A stretch of DNA of 64,000 nucleotides from JAPUEK01 sp963815355 (GTDB lineage Bacteria; Pseudomonadota; Alphaproteobacteria; Rhodobacterales; Rhodobacteraceae): positions 248,001 through 312,000 of the forward strand of contig CAWFGJ010000005.1 of assembly GCA_963815355.1 (NCBI GenBank), given 5' to 3'. This document shows positions 44,589 to 52,690 of this stretch, one piece after another (position 1 is the first letter of the stretch; the number at the start of each line of letters is the position of its first letter). The notes under the pieces are model-generated. The model was not told where the DNA came from. It saw nothing but the letters and a program-made list of their open reading frames with translations, and searched no databases. Both the position numbers and the translations under genes were made by a program.

Positions 44589-45761
44589 ATGACCCAAACC
44601 GCCAGCCCGTCCGCCCCCAACCCAGACCGTCTTGCTGCGATTATTGTGGCTGCGGGGCGCGGCACCCGTGCGGGGGGGGCTTTGCCCAAGCAATGGCAGC
44701 CTTTGGCCGGAGAGCCCGTCCTTGCCCATACCTTGCGGGCGTTTGCAGGGATGTTGCGGGTGTTGGTCATCCATCCCGACGACCGGGCGCTGGCCGAAGC
44801 ACTGGTCGATACGCTGGGCGGCGACGTGCTGATCGTCGAGGGCGGGGCCACGCGCGATGCCTCGGTGCGGGCGGCGTTGCAGGCTTTGGCGGGGCGCGGG
44901 GTGGAGCATGTGTTGATCCACGATGCCGCCCGACCTTTGGTGAGCGCGGCGGTGATCGATGGCGTGATCCTTGCCTTGGCGGAGGCGCCGGGGGCGGCGC
45001 CGGCACTGGCGGTGAACGATGCGCTATGGACCGGGGCGGACGGCCGGGTGAGCGGTGCGCGCGACCGGACCGGGCTTTACCGCGCACAAACGCCGCAAGG
45101 CTTTCGCTATGACGCGATCCTCGCGGCCCATCTCGCCCATCCGGGTGGTGCGGCGGATGACGTTGAGGTGGCACGGGCGGCGGGCATGGTGGTGGCGATC
45201 ACCGAAGGCCATGAGGACAATCTGAAACTGACCCATCCGGCCGATTTTGCGCGGGCCGAGGCGGTGCTGAAAGGACGGCGAATGGATTTGCGGATCGGCA
45301 ACGGTTTTGATGTACACGCGTTTTGTCCGGGCGATCATGTCTGGTTGTGCGGGGTGAAAGTGCCGCACGGGCGCGGGCTTTTGGGCCATTCGGATGCGGA
45401 TGTGGGGATGCATGCGCTGACCGACGCGCTGTATGGGGCGCTGGCTGAGGGCGATATCGGACAGCACTTTCCACCCTCGGACCCGCAATGGAAAGGGGCT
45501 GAAAGCCACATCTTTTTGCGCCATGCGATGGGGCGGGTGGCGGCAAGGGGCTTGCGCGTGGCCAATTGCGATGTGACGCTGATCTGCGAGGCGCCAAAGA
45601 TCGGGCCGCATGCGCTGGCCATGCGGGCGGCCTTGGCCGATATTATGGGGGTTCGGATGGATCAGGTTTCAGTCAAGGCCACGACCTCTGAACGGCTGGG
45701 CTTTACGGGCCGCGAAGAAGGCATCGCGGCCCTAGCCTCTGCCGCCTTGGTGTCGGCATGA
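44589..45761 (+). CDS. ispDF: Bifunctional IspDF, MEP-pathway isoprenoid synthesis
   Basis: 390-residue fusion. The IspD half (about 1-225) has AAIIVAAGRGTRAGGALPKQW and IHDAARPLV and makes CDP-methylerythritol; the IspF half (about 230-390) begins LRIGNGFDVHAF, with HSDADVGMHALTDAL and ADIMGVRMDQVSVKATTSE, and closes the ring to the cyclodiphosphate. The fusion is usual in alphaproteobacteria. ATG 44589 follows AGGAG (44574-44578) at about ten bases. It is divergent from dusB and overlaps pgpA by four bases. Confidence 0.97.
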   Translation: MTQTASPSAPNPDRLAAIIVAAGRGTRAGGALPKQWQPLAGEPVLAHTLRAFAGMLRVLVIHPDDRALAEALVDTLGGDVLIVEGGATRDASVRAALQALAGRGVEHVLIHDAARPLVSAAVIDGVILALAEAPGAAPALAVNDALWTGADGRVSGARDRTGLYRAQTPQGFRYDAILAAHLAHPGGAADDVEVARAAGMVVAITEGHEDNLKLTHPADFARAEAVLKGRRMDLRIGNGFDVHAFCPGDHVWLCGVKVPHGRGLLGHSDADVGMHALTDALYGALAEGDIGQHFPPSDPQWKGAESHIFLRHAMGRVAARGLRVANCDVTLICEAPKIGPHALAMRAALADIMGVRMDQVSVKATTSERLGFTGREEGIAALASAALVSA

Positions 45762-46255
45762 GCCGGATGGTGGCGACGGTCTTTGGGGTGGGTTTGATGC
45801 GCCCGGCACCGGGCACCTGGGGCTCATTGGTGGCGATTTTGCTGGCGTGGGTCATTGTGGGTTATGCGGGCTTTCCGGTGTTGGCCGGATTGACGGTGCT
45901 GGTCACGCTGCTGGGGTTCTGGGCCTGCCGGGCAGAGCTGTCGGGCAAGCCGGGCGAAGATCCGTCCGAGTTTGTTATTGATGAGGTGGCCGGCCAATGG
46001 ATCGCCTTTCTGTTCCCGGCGGCGGCCTTTTGGGCGCGGGGGTTTGACGGGTTTCTGCCGTGGCCCGCGCCTTTGGCGGCATTTGTGTTCTTTCGGCTGT
46101 TCGACATCTGGAAGCCTTGGCTTGTGGGCCGCGCGGATGCGCGTGGCGATGCGGATGGCGTGATGCTGGATGATCTTTGGGCCGGGCTGTTTGCCGGTAT
46201 TGCGAGCTTTGTGGCGGCGGCTCTTTATCACCTGCCGATGATCCTTATGGGGTAA
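45758..46255 (+). CDS. pgpA: Phosphatidylglycerophosphatase A
   Basis: 165-residue inner-membrane phosphatase that dephosphorylates phosphatidylglycerophosphate to phosphatidylglycerol. The opening GVGLMRPAPGTWGSLVA, the acidic motif EFVIDEVAGQW and FRLFDIWKPW, then DDLWAGLFAGI, are the PgpA family motifs; three to four hydrophobic segments are present. It overlaps ispDF by four bases and is three bases before pncC. Confidence 0.96.
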   Translation: MSRMVATVFGVGLMRPAPGTWGSLVAILLAWVIVGYAGFPVLAGLTVLVTLLGFWACRAELSGKPGEDPSEFVIDEVAGQWIAFLFPAAAFWARGFDGFLPWPAPLAAFVFFRLFDIWKPWLVGRADARGDADGVMLDDLWAGLFAGIASFVAAALYHLPMILMG

Positions 46256-46258
46256 CAG

Positions 46259-46732
46259 ATGACACCTGCGAACCTGTTGAACGCTGCCCGCTATTGGGGT
46301 CTGAAATTTGCCACGGCAGAGAGCTGCACGGGCGGGATGGTGGCGGCGGCGCTGACCGATATCGCTGGGTCGTCGGATGTGTTTGATCGCGGCTTTGTCA
46401 CCTATTCCAACGCCGCCAAGCAAGACATGCTGGGGGTGCGGGCCGAGACCTTGCGGGATCATGGGGCGGTTTCAGAACGGGTTGCAGGCGAGATGGCCGA
46501 GGGCGCGCTGGCGCATTCGCAGGCCGATATTGCGGTGTCGGTGACGGGGATTGCCGGACCGGGCGGGTCCGAGTTCAAACCCGAGGGCCGGGTGTGTTTC
46601 GGGCTGGCGCAGCGCGGCAAGCCGACGCGCGTGGAGACGGTTGAGTTTGGCGCGTTGGGGCGGGGCAAAGTACGCAAGGCCGCGCGCGATCATGCGCTGG
46701 CCTTGTTTTGCCGAGCGGTGGACCCGGTTTAA
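46259..46732 (+). CDS. pncC: CinA-domain nicotinamide-nucleotide amidohydrolase
   Basis: 157-residue protein made only of the CinA C-terminal domain. AESCTGGMVAAALTDIAGSS, FVTYSNAAKQDMLGV and TGIAGPGGSEFKPEG are the deamidase motifs; enzymes of this type recycle NMN to NaMN. The N-terminal pyrophosphatase part found in full CinA is absent, so a separate short form (PncC/YgaD). Last gene of ispDF-pgpA-pncC; its stop codon overlaps that of the convergent RatA-type gene in the palindrome TTAA. Confidence 0.94.
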   Translation: MTPANLLNAARYWGLKFATAESCTGGMVAAALTDIAGSSDVFDRGFVTYSNAAKQDMLGVRAETLRDHGAVSERVAGEMAEGALAHSQADIAVSVTGIAGPGGSEFKPEGRVCFGLAQRGKPTRVETVEFGALGRGKVRKAARDHALALFCRAVDPV

Positions 46733-47178
46733 GCGCTGTAGAGGGCTGCGGCGCGGGTTTCAAACGCCCGAACGATCCGGCGCATCGCCTCATCAAAGAC
46801 CATGCCGATGATCCCGGCCAGCAGGGCGTTGCGAAATTCAAAATCCACCGAGAAATCAACCTCGCAGCCGCCTTCGGGCAGGTCGCGAAACGCCCAGACG
46901 GAGTGCAGGTGTTTGAACGGGCCGTCCAGATAATCGGTCAGGATGCGGTTCTCGGCGGGCAAGAGCGTGACCCGTGAGCCGAATTTCTCGCGGAACACCT
47001 TGAAGCTGATGACCAGATCGGCCTCCATCACCTCCCCCCCTTCGATCGGGTGGCGTGTGCGGATGCGCGCCGCCGAGTTCCACGGCAGAAACTCCGGATA
47101 GCGGGCGACATCGGCCACCAGAGCGAACATCTGGGCGGCAGTGTAGGGCAGGCGTTTGGTTTCGGCGTGGCGCGGCAT
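46729..47178 (-). CDS. RatA/COQ10 family START-like protein
   Basis: 149-residue SRPBCC-fold protein. The opening KRLPYTAAQMFALVADVARYPEFLPW is the standard COQ10/RatA signature, followed by ADLVISFKVFREKFGSRVTL and FSVDFEFRNALLAGIIGMVF. Bacterial members are annotated as RatA toxin or as ubiquinone-binding COQ10 homologues; in alphaproteobacteria a role in quinone handling is more likely, and no antitoxin (RatB) lies beside it. ATG 47178 has AGG five bases upstream; a longer upstream frame overlaps the divergent hpt gene. Confidence 0.9.
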   Translation of the reverse strand: MPRHAETKRLPYTAAQMFALVADVARYPEFLPWNSAARIRTRHPIEGGEVMEADLVISFKVFREKFGSRVTLLPAENRILTDYLDGPFKHLHSVWAFRDLPEGGCEVDFSVDFEFRNALLAGIIGMVFDEAMRRIVRAFETRAAALYSA

Positions 47179-47271
47179 CGGGACCTGACAGAACGAGGGC
47201 AAGGGTGAAGGTGGGGGCGTGACTTGCCCCTTGGTATTGAGTAGACCAGCAGAGGAAATCAAGAGGGACAC

Positions 47272-47820
47272 ATGCCGCAGCGACCCTACGTTATAGATCA
47301 GATGATTTCGGCCAAGGCGATTGCCGCCCGCGTTGAGGCCTTGGCGCGCGACATCACCGCCCATTACCGCGACTGTGACAAGCTGGTTGTGGTCGGGCTT
47401 TTGCGGGGGTCGTTCGTGTTCATCGCCGATCTGGTGCGCGAAATCGACTTGCCCGTCGAGGTGGATTTTCTGGAAGCTTCGTCCTATGGCGATGCGATGC
47501 ATTCCAGCCGGGAAGTGCGTATTCTTAAGGACTTGCGCGGCGAAATTGCCGGCCGTGACGTGCTGGTGGTTGAAGATATCGTCGACACGGGCTTTACACT
47601 GCACCATGTCAAGAACCTGTTGCTAAGCCGGGGGCCGAACCGGCTGGAGGTCTGTGCGCTGCTGGACAAGCCGTCGCGGCGCGAGGTGGATATCAAGGCC
47701 ACGTGGACCGGGTTTGAAATCCCCGACGAATTTGTGGTGGGCTATGGCATCGACTTTGCGCAGCGCAACCGCAACCTGCCCTATATCGGCAAGGTCAGGT
47801 TCACGGGCGAGGAAAGCTGA
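47272..47820 (+). CDS. hpt: Hypoxanthine phosphoribosyltransferase
   Basis: 182-residue purine-salvage enzyme forming IMP/GMP from hypoxanthine or guanine and PRPP. The PRPP-binding loop DVLVVEDIVDTGFTLHHV near residues 97-114, the flexible loop DFLEASSYGDAMHSSR and the base-contact segment VGYGIDFAQRNRNLPYIG are characteristic. Length is normal. Divergent from the RatA-like gene across 93 bases. Confidence 0.96.
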   Translation: MPQRPYVIDQMISAKAIAARVEALARDITAHYRDCDKLVVVGLLRGSFVFIADLVREIDLPVEVDFLEASSYGDAMHSSREVRILKDLRGEIAGRDVLVVEDIVDTGFTLHHVKNLLLSRGPNRLEVCALLDKPSRREVDIKATWTGFEIPDEFVVGYGIDFAQRNRNLPYIGKVRFTGEES

Positions 47821-47878
47821 CCACGGGCCGGGTCTACCGGCCTGGGGCGTGTGCAAGCCGGTTGGGGAGTTGGGCTGA

Positions 47879-48043
47879 ATGAATATGCATTGGCTGATCC
47901 GCATGTCCCAATGGGCGCGCAAGCCGCCCTCGCCCGAGCGCGTCAAGCTGGTGGTGGGCGTGATCGTGCTGTGCTTTGTGCTGTGGGGGGTGGAGTTATT
48001 GTGGGGATGGCCCGCTTGGTTGACGGTGAACGGTCGGCGCTGA
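47879..48043 (+). CDS. Small conserved single-pass membrane protein
   Basis: A 54-residue protein starting MNMHWLIRMSQWARKPP with a basic segment and one hydrophobic helix at about residues 23-42 (LVVGVIVLCFVLWGVELLW), then WPAWLTVNGRR. It is too short for automatic calling but has a normal codon pattern and is similar in form to a short protein I recall at equivalent places in Rhodobacterales. Function unknown. It lies between hpt and the cytochrome gene, 58 bases after hpt. Confidence 0.75.
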   Translation: MNMHWLIRMSQWARKPPSPERVKLVVGVIVLCFVLWGVELLWGWPAWLTVNGRR

Positions 48044-48145
48044 TCCGGCCCGCCGCATTTTTGCGGCAATTCTTGGATGGTAATGACGCGCGGGTCATGT
48101 AGGCTTGCCCAACCCCAGGCCGTGCCCCAGATAAGGTGCCTTTCG

Positions 48146-49045
48146 ATGAAGCGTCTGCGTTTTGCTTTCCTTGCTGCCGTGTTTTTGGGCTTTGCCCTGT
48201 TCTTGTTGCTGACCGAGCCGCGCTTGGGATCTATGGCCGATCTTCAGGGACTGACCCCGGATCCGGTGCACGGCGCGCAGGTGTTTACCGCGGCGGGCTG
48301 TGCGTCGTGCCATATGGCGCCGGGGGCAGAGGGGGATGCGCAGTTGGTGCTGGCGGGTGGCCAGCGATTTCCGTCGGCGTTTGGCACCTTTGTGGCGCCC
48401 AATATCTCGCCCGATCCGGTCGAAGGCATCGGGGGCTGGACGGTTGAGCAGTTGGCTTGCGCGATCCGCGACGGTGTCTCACCCGAGGGGCAGCACTATT
48501 TCCCCGCCCTGCCCTATGTCGCCTATAGCAAGATGGTGGGTCAGGATGTTGTGGACCTGAAGGCCTATCTGGACGGGTTGCCCGCCTCAGCCACGCCGTC
48601 GCAGCCGCATGAGGTGGGCTTTCCGTTCAATATCCGGCGCAGTCTGGGGGGGTGGAAGCTGCTATTCGCCTCCAGCGACTGGGTGTTGCAGGGGGATCTG
48701 TCGCCCGAGGTGACGCGCGGGCGCTATATTGTCGAGGCCGAGGCGCATTGCGGCGAATGTCATACCCCGCGCAACATTCTGGGCGGGTTGAAGACCAGCC
48801 AATGGCTGAGCGGCGCGGACAATCCGGCAGGTGGCAAGAAGATCCCCAACATCACCCCCGGCGCGCTGGAGTGGTCACAAGCCGAGATCGTTGACTATCT
48901 GACAACCGGGTTTACGCCCGAGTTCGACTTTGTCGGGGGTCATATGGCGCATGTGGTGGCGAATATGGCCAAGCTGCCCGAGAGCGACCGGCAGGCCGTG
49001 GCGGCCTATCTGAAGGCGGTGCCCGCCGTGGCAACTGCGCCATGA
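48146..49045 (+). CDS. Di-haem c-type cytochrome
   Basis: 299-residue exported cytochrome. ATG 48146 has AAGGTG seven bases upstream (48133-48138) and gives a signal anchor (about residues 5-23); the earlier in-frame ATG lacks one. Two c-type haem sites, CASCH at residues 52-56 and CGECH at about 208-212, lie in two similar domains, each with a distal methionine candidate. It resembles the cytochrome subunit of membrane-bound dehydrogenases (gluconate, aldehyde or nicotinate type) but no dehydrogenase is adjacent. Overlaps the GST gene by four bases. Confidence 0.92.
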   Translation: MKRLRFAFLAAVFLGFALFLLLTEPRLGSMADLQGLTPDPVHGAQVFTAAGCASCHMAPGAEGDAQLVLAGGQRFPSAFGTFVAPNISPDPVEGIGGWTVEQLACAIRDGVSPEGQHYFPALPYVAYSKMVGQDVVDLKAYLDGLPASATPSQPHEVGFPFNIRRSLGGWKLLFASSDWVLQGDLSPEVTRGRYIVEAEAHCGECHTPRNILGGLKTSQWLSGADNPAGGKKIPNITPGALEWSQAEIVDYLTTGFTPEFDFVGGHMAHVVANMAKLPESDRQAVAAYLKAVPAVATAP

Positions 49046-49662
49046 TCCTCATCGGCCAATATGACAGCCCCTTTGTGCGCCGCGTGGCAATCGCGCTGCG
49101 GCTCTACGGGATCGGATTTGAGCATCGGCCTTGGTCGGTGTTCGGGGATGGCGACGCGATCCGGGCGCTGAACCCGTTGATGCGGGTGCCGACGCTGGTG
49201 CTGGACGACGGCTTTGTGCTGACAGACAGCCATATGATGCTGGATTACCTCGACAGTCTGGCGGCGCAGCCGTTGTATCCAAGGGCGGAACCGGCACGGC
49301 ACCGCGCGCTGAAAGTGGCGACACTGGCCTGCGGGCTGGCCGAAAAGGCGGTCAGTCTGTTCTATGAGCGGCGGTTGCACGCGGCGGTGTCCGAGACATG
49401 GGACCAGCGCTGCCAGACGCAGATCGGATCGGTCATGGCAGCGTTGGAGCGGGATCGCGCGGCGCAGGCCGGGCCGTGGTGGTTCGGGGACCGCATGGGC
49501 AATGCCGATATTGCCGTGGCCTGTGCGATGCGCTTTGTGGGCGAGGCGCATCCGGGGCTGCTGTCGCCGCAAGACCAGCCTGCCCTCGCCGATCACTGCG
49601 CGCGCTGTGAGGCGCAGCCGGTTTTCTCCGAGATCGTCCAGCCGTTTGCGCCGCCCGCTTAG
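49042..49662 (+). CDS. Glutathione S-transferase family protein
   Basis: 206-residue cytosolic GST. The thioredoxin-like N-domain begins MILIGQYDSPFVRRVAIALR (Ser/Tyr catalytic region near residue 9), has PTLVLDDGFVLTDSHMMLDYL (cis-Pro and glutathione contact), then an all-helical C-domain including FGDRMGNADIAVACAMRF. Its ATG overlaps the cytochrome's TGA, so expression is probably coupled. Substrate unknown. Only four bases separate it from the convergent DUF4239 gene. Confidence 0.93.
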   Translation: MILIGQYDSPFVRRVAIALRLYGIGFEHRPWSVFGDGDAIRALNPLMRVPTLVLDDGFVLTDSHMMLDYLDSLAAQPLYPRAEPARHRALKVATLACGLAEKAVSLFYERRLHAAVSETWDQRCQTQIGSVMAALERDRAAQAGPWWFGDRMGNADIAVACAMRFVGEAHPGLLSPQDQPALADHCARCEAQPVFSEIVQPFAPPA

Positions 49663-49666
49663 CGGA

Positions 49667-50455
49667 TCAGGGCTGCATCGCGGCGACGGTTTCGACCAGT
49701 TTGGACTGATCGACCTCAATCAGGCCGCGCCGAGGCCGGTCCAGATCAATGATCAGGAACACCAGCACCACGATCAGCATCATCATCGCGTAGACCGGCA
49801 TGCCGGGGTGCACGTTGGCGATCGACGAGGAATAGCCGACAACACCGCCCAGCATGATAAAGGTGCCAAAGAGCAGGAACAGCACCAGTTCGGGCACATG
49901 GCGTTTGACGGCGGCATCGCGGCTGGACAGGGCATCGATCATATCATTCAGGCTGGCGACAAAGCTCATGGTCACCGGGTTCGGCAACTCGCGGGTTTCG
50001 TCAACCGCGACCTGCCAAAGGGCGGCAAAGACCGTCTCGGCCTCGGCGATCAGGGCGGTGCGCTGACCATCATCGGCGGCGGTGACGCGTGTCGCCTCGA
50101 CGCGCAGGTCGGCGTAGTCTTTCAGCAGGCGTTTGGCCTGTTCCGACCGCGCATCGCTGAGCAAATCTGTCCGCAGCCATGCGGTGCCGATGGCATTGGC
50201 CTCTGTGACCACCTCGGCGGAACGTTGGTCGTAGCGGCCCAGCGACAGCGAAAAGGTGAAGCCCAAGAGCAGCGCCAGCAGACCCAGAAGCGAGGCCTGA
50301 ACCGAACTGGCCTGTTCTTTGCTGGCATCAGATTTAGAGGAGCGATTGCGCCCGCCTAACTTGATCCCCAAGAAGATCGACAGGCACATGACGCAAAAGA
50401 GCCCTGCGGCAATCAGGTAAGAGGGAATGTCATACATCACTTCGGTCATTCCCAT
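49667..50455 (-). CDS. DUF4239 family membrane protein
   Basis: 262-residue inner-membrane protein resembling the DUF4239 (bestrophin-like) family. Hydrophobic segments are at about residues 12-34, 57-75, 190-210 and 222-245; between the second and third lies a soluble helical region with LLGFTFSLSLGRYDQRSAEVVTEANAIGTAWLR-type charged coil. No catalytic motif was found; function unknown. It follows lipA in the same direction with 126 bases between, which contain an imperfect GC-rich hairpin near the lipA stop. Confidence 0.8.
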   Translation of the reverse strand: MGMTEVMYDIPSYLIAAGLFCVMCLSIFLGIKLGGRNRSSKSDASKEQASSVQASLLGLLALLLGFTFSLSLGRYDQRSAEVVTEANAIGTAWLRTDLLSDARSEQAKRLLKDYADLRVEATRVTAADDGQRTALIAEAETVFAALWQVAVDETRELPNPVTMSFVASLNDMIDALSSRDAAVKRHVPELVLFLLFGTFIMLGGVVGYSSSIANVHPGMPVYAMMMLIVVLVFLIIDLDRPRRGLIEVDQSKLVETVAAMQP

Positions 50456-50581
50456 TGTCGCCAGCCAAGATACCTACAAAACGCGGCCCGTCATACAGTC
50501 CACAATGCGGGCGGGCAAGCCGAGAACTGTGATGTGGCACTTGGCTTGACGGGGCCGCACTTTTGCGCGGCCTGAGCGGGA

Positions 50582-51532
50582 TCAGTTGCCGCCCAGCTTT
50601 GCCAGACGCGCCGCGCGCATTTGGGCAAAATCATCGCCCGCGTGGTAGGAGGACCGGGTCAAGGGCGTGGCCGAAACCATCAGAAAGCCTTTGGCAAAGG
50701 CCGCCGCCTCATAGGATTTGAATTCATCCGGGGTGACGAAGCGGGCGACGCGGTGGTGCTTGGGTGTCGGTTGCAGGTATTGACCGACGGTCAGAAAGTC
50801 GATGTCGGCAGAGCGCATGTCATCCATGACCTGCATCACGCCCGCGCGATCCTCGCCCAATCCAACCATGATGCCGGATTTGGTGAACATGGTCGGGTCC
50901 AGTTCCTTGACCTTTTGCAGCAGCCGCAGCGAGTGGAAATAGCGCGCGCCGGGGCGCACCTCCAGATAAAGGCCGGGGACGGTTTCAAGGTTGTGGTTGA
51001 ACACATCGGGGCGCGCCTCAACGACCTTCTCCAGCGCCGAGGGCGGGCATTTCAGAAAGTCAGGCGTCAGGATTTCGATGGTGGTGGCCGGCGCGCGGTG
51101 GCGGATGGCGCGGATGGTCTGGGCAAAGTGTTCGGCCCCGCCATCGTCAAGATCGTCCCGGTCAACCGAGGTGATCACCACATGGTTCAGCCCAAGTTCG
51201 GCCACGGCATGGGCCACGCGGCCCGGTTCAAACGCGTCGAGGGTTTGCGGCTTGCCGGTGGCGACGTTGCAAAAGGTGCAGCCGCGCGTGCAGATCTCGC
51301 CCATGATCATCATGGTGGCGTGGCCCTGGCTCCAGCATTCCCCGACGTTGGGGCAGCCCGCCTCTTCGCAGACGGTGACCAGCTTTTTCTCGCGCAAGAT
51401 GTCGCGGGTTTTCTTGTAGCCCTCGGAGGTGGGGGCTTTGACCCGGATCCAGTCCGGCTTTTTGGGTTGAGCGTTGTCGGGGCGATGCGCTTTTTCGGGG
51501 TGACGTTCTTCCGGCAACTTTAGATCGCGCAT
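50582..51532 (-). CDS. lipA: Lipoyl synthase
   Basis: 316-residue radical-SAM enzyme that inserts two sulfur atoms into octanoyl groups on lipoyl domains. The auxiliary cluster motif CEEAGCPNVGEC and the SAM cluster motif CTRGCTFC are both present, as is the RSSYHAGDDF tail. ATG 51532 has the site GGGGGGA six bases upstream; the earlier start adds an unrelated extension. It needs two 4Fe-4S clusters, one of which is consumed, so it is a client of the suf system. Confidence 0.97.
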   Translation of the reverse strand: MRDLKLPEERHPEKAHRPDNAQPKKPDWIRVKAPTSEGYKKTRDILREKKLVTVCEEAGCPNVGECWSQGHATMMIMGEICTRGCTFCNVATGKPQTLDAFEPGRVAHAVAELGLNHVVITSVDRDDLDDGGAEHFAQTIRAIRHRAPATTIEILTPDFLKCPPSALEKVVEARPDVFNHNLETVPGLYLEVRPGARYFHSLRLLQKVKELDPTMFTKSGIMVGLGEDRAGVMQVMDDMRSADIDFLTVGQYLQPTPKHHRVARFVTPDEFKSYEAAAFAKGFLMVSATPLTRSSYHAGDDFAQMRAARLAKLGGN

Positions 51533-51625
51533 CGGTATTCCCCCCTTGAACGGCCCGCTTACCCCCCAAATAGTCTGCTGGCCCGCGCTTGGCAACGCCT
51601 GCCTCTCTGCAAGGGCGGCGTGCGG

Positions 51626-52588
51626 CTATGCAGTGCGCACAAGTCCGGGGGCCAAAAGCCGTTCATGGCCAAGGCGCGCGGCGGATTGGCACAGACCCTG
51701 CCCCGCCTCGGTCAGGATACGGGCAAGGTCTGCGAACCAGCCGTCGCCCGGGGTCGCCTCACGCCGGACCAGCACCACTTCGCGCTCTGGCTGTGGGTTG
51801 GCAAAGCGGCGCAGGGCCATTTGCGGCGCGGCGGCCATTTCCTGTTTCAGCGCAAGTTCGGGCAGGAACGTAAGCCCGAACCCCTCGGCCACCAGCCCCA
51901 CCAGCGTGCTTAGCGATGAGGCCCCCAGATCAATGCGGCGCTGTTTGCGGTTCAGGCCGCAGACCTCAAGCGCTTGATCGGCAAGGCAGTGCCCCTCGTC
52001 CAGCAGCAACAACTGGTCGGGGTCAAGGGCGACGGGGCGCAGACCTTCGGCTGACTCCAGCCCCGAAAGGCGCGACTGGCTGCCCGCCAACAAGAAGCGG
52101 TCGGTGAACAGCGGGGCGGCCACCAGCCCGGCCCGGTTCGGCGGCGTGGCGATAACGATGGCATCCAACTCACCCGCCTCCAGATCGTCAAGCAGGCGGT
52201 CGGTATGGGCCTCACGCAGGCGCAGGTCGCGGTTGATGTCATCGGCGCGCAGCCGCGCCAGCACCGACGGTAACAGATAGGGTGCAACGGTGGGGATGAC
52301 GCCAAGCTGCAAGCGCCCTTCAAACCCGTGCTGCTGTCCCAGCGCCTCAACCTCTTGCACATCGGCAAGAATCCGACCGGCCCGGAGCAAGACCGCGCGC
52401 CCCGCTGGCGTCAGCCGGGCCTCACGGGGCCCGCGTTCCACCAGTTGGACGCCCAGCGATTGCTCCAGTTCCTTGATCTGCATCGACAGGGCCGGTTGGG
52501 TGACATGCACCTCTGCCGCCGCCCGCGCAAAGCTGCGGGTGCCGGCGAGGGCGGTAAAGTAACGCAACTGGCGCAGGGTGATTGCCAT
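51626..52588 (-). CDS. oxyR: OxyR, hydrogen-peroxide regulator (LysR family)
   Basis: 320-residue LysR-type regulator. The helix-turn-helix is at about residues 1-60 (LRQLRYFTALAGTRSFARAAA, then QPALSMQIKELE). The redox cysteines of OxyR are kept as Cys201 and Cys210 in LLDEGHCLADQALEVCG, the same spacing as in Escherichia coli. Peroxide forms a disulfide between them that activates the protein. It is divergent from katA across a 102-base AT-rich gap, the expected target. Confidence 0.95.
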   Translation of the reverse strand: MAITLRQLRYFTALAGTRSFARAAAEVHVTQPALSMQIKELEQSLGVQLVERGPREARLTPAGRAVLLRAGRILADVQEVEALGQQHGFEGRLQLGVIPTVAPYLLPSVLARLRADDINRDLRLREAHTDRLLDDLEAGELDAIVIATPPNRAGLVAAPLFTDRFLLAGSQSRLSGLESAEGLRPVALDPDQLLLLDEGHCLADQALEVCGLNRKQRRIDLGASSLSTLVGLVAEGFGLTFLPELALKQEMAAAPQMALRRFANPQPEREVVLVRREATPGDGWFADLARILTEAGQGLCQSAARLGHERLLAPGLVRTA

Positions 52589-52600
52589 AATATTTTCTGA

Positions 52601-52640
52601 TCGGATTGGTTAGAATTTCGGATTTATAATTATTCCAGAC
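52601..52640 (+). promoter_or_regulatory. Predicted katA promoter / OxyR target region
   Basis: The katA-oxyR gap holds a perfect -10 box TATAAT (52625-52630) with only poor -35 sequence 17 bases upstream, as expected for an activator-dependent promoter. OxyR would bind just upstream; no precise operator was resolved. Confidence 0.5.
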
Positions 52641-52690
52641 TTGACCCATAGTCCAGCGATCATACCCCGCCCCTAAGGAAAGGATTCGTC

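Noticed and set aside
46729..47178. RatA-like gene as a toxin-antitoxin module
   Set aside because: No RatB-type antitoxin gene lies next to it; the COQ10-type reading is more likely in this lineage.
50456..50581. Inverted repeat near the lipA 3' end as a regulatory element
   Set aside because: Imperfect GC-rich pairing only, with no T-run and no second copy to support a function.
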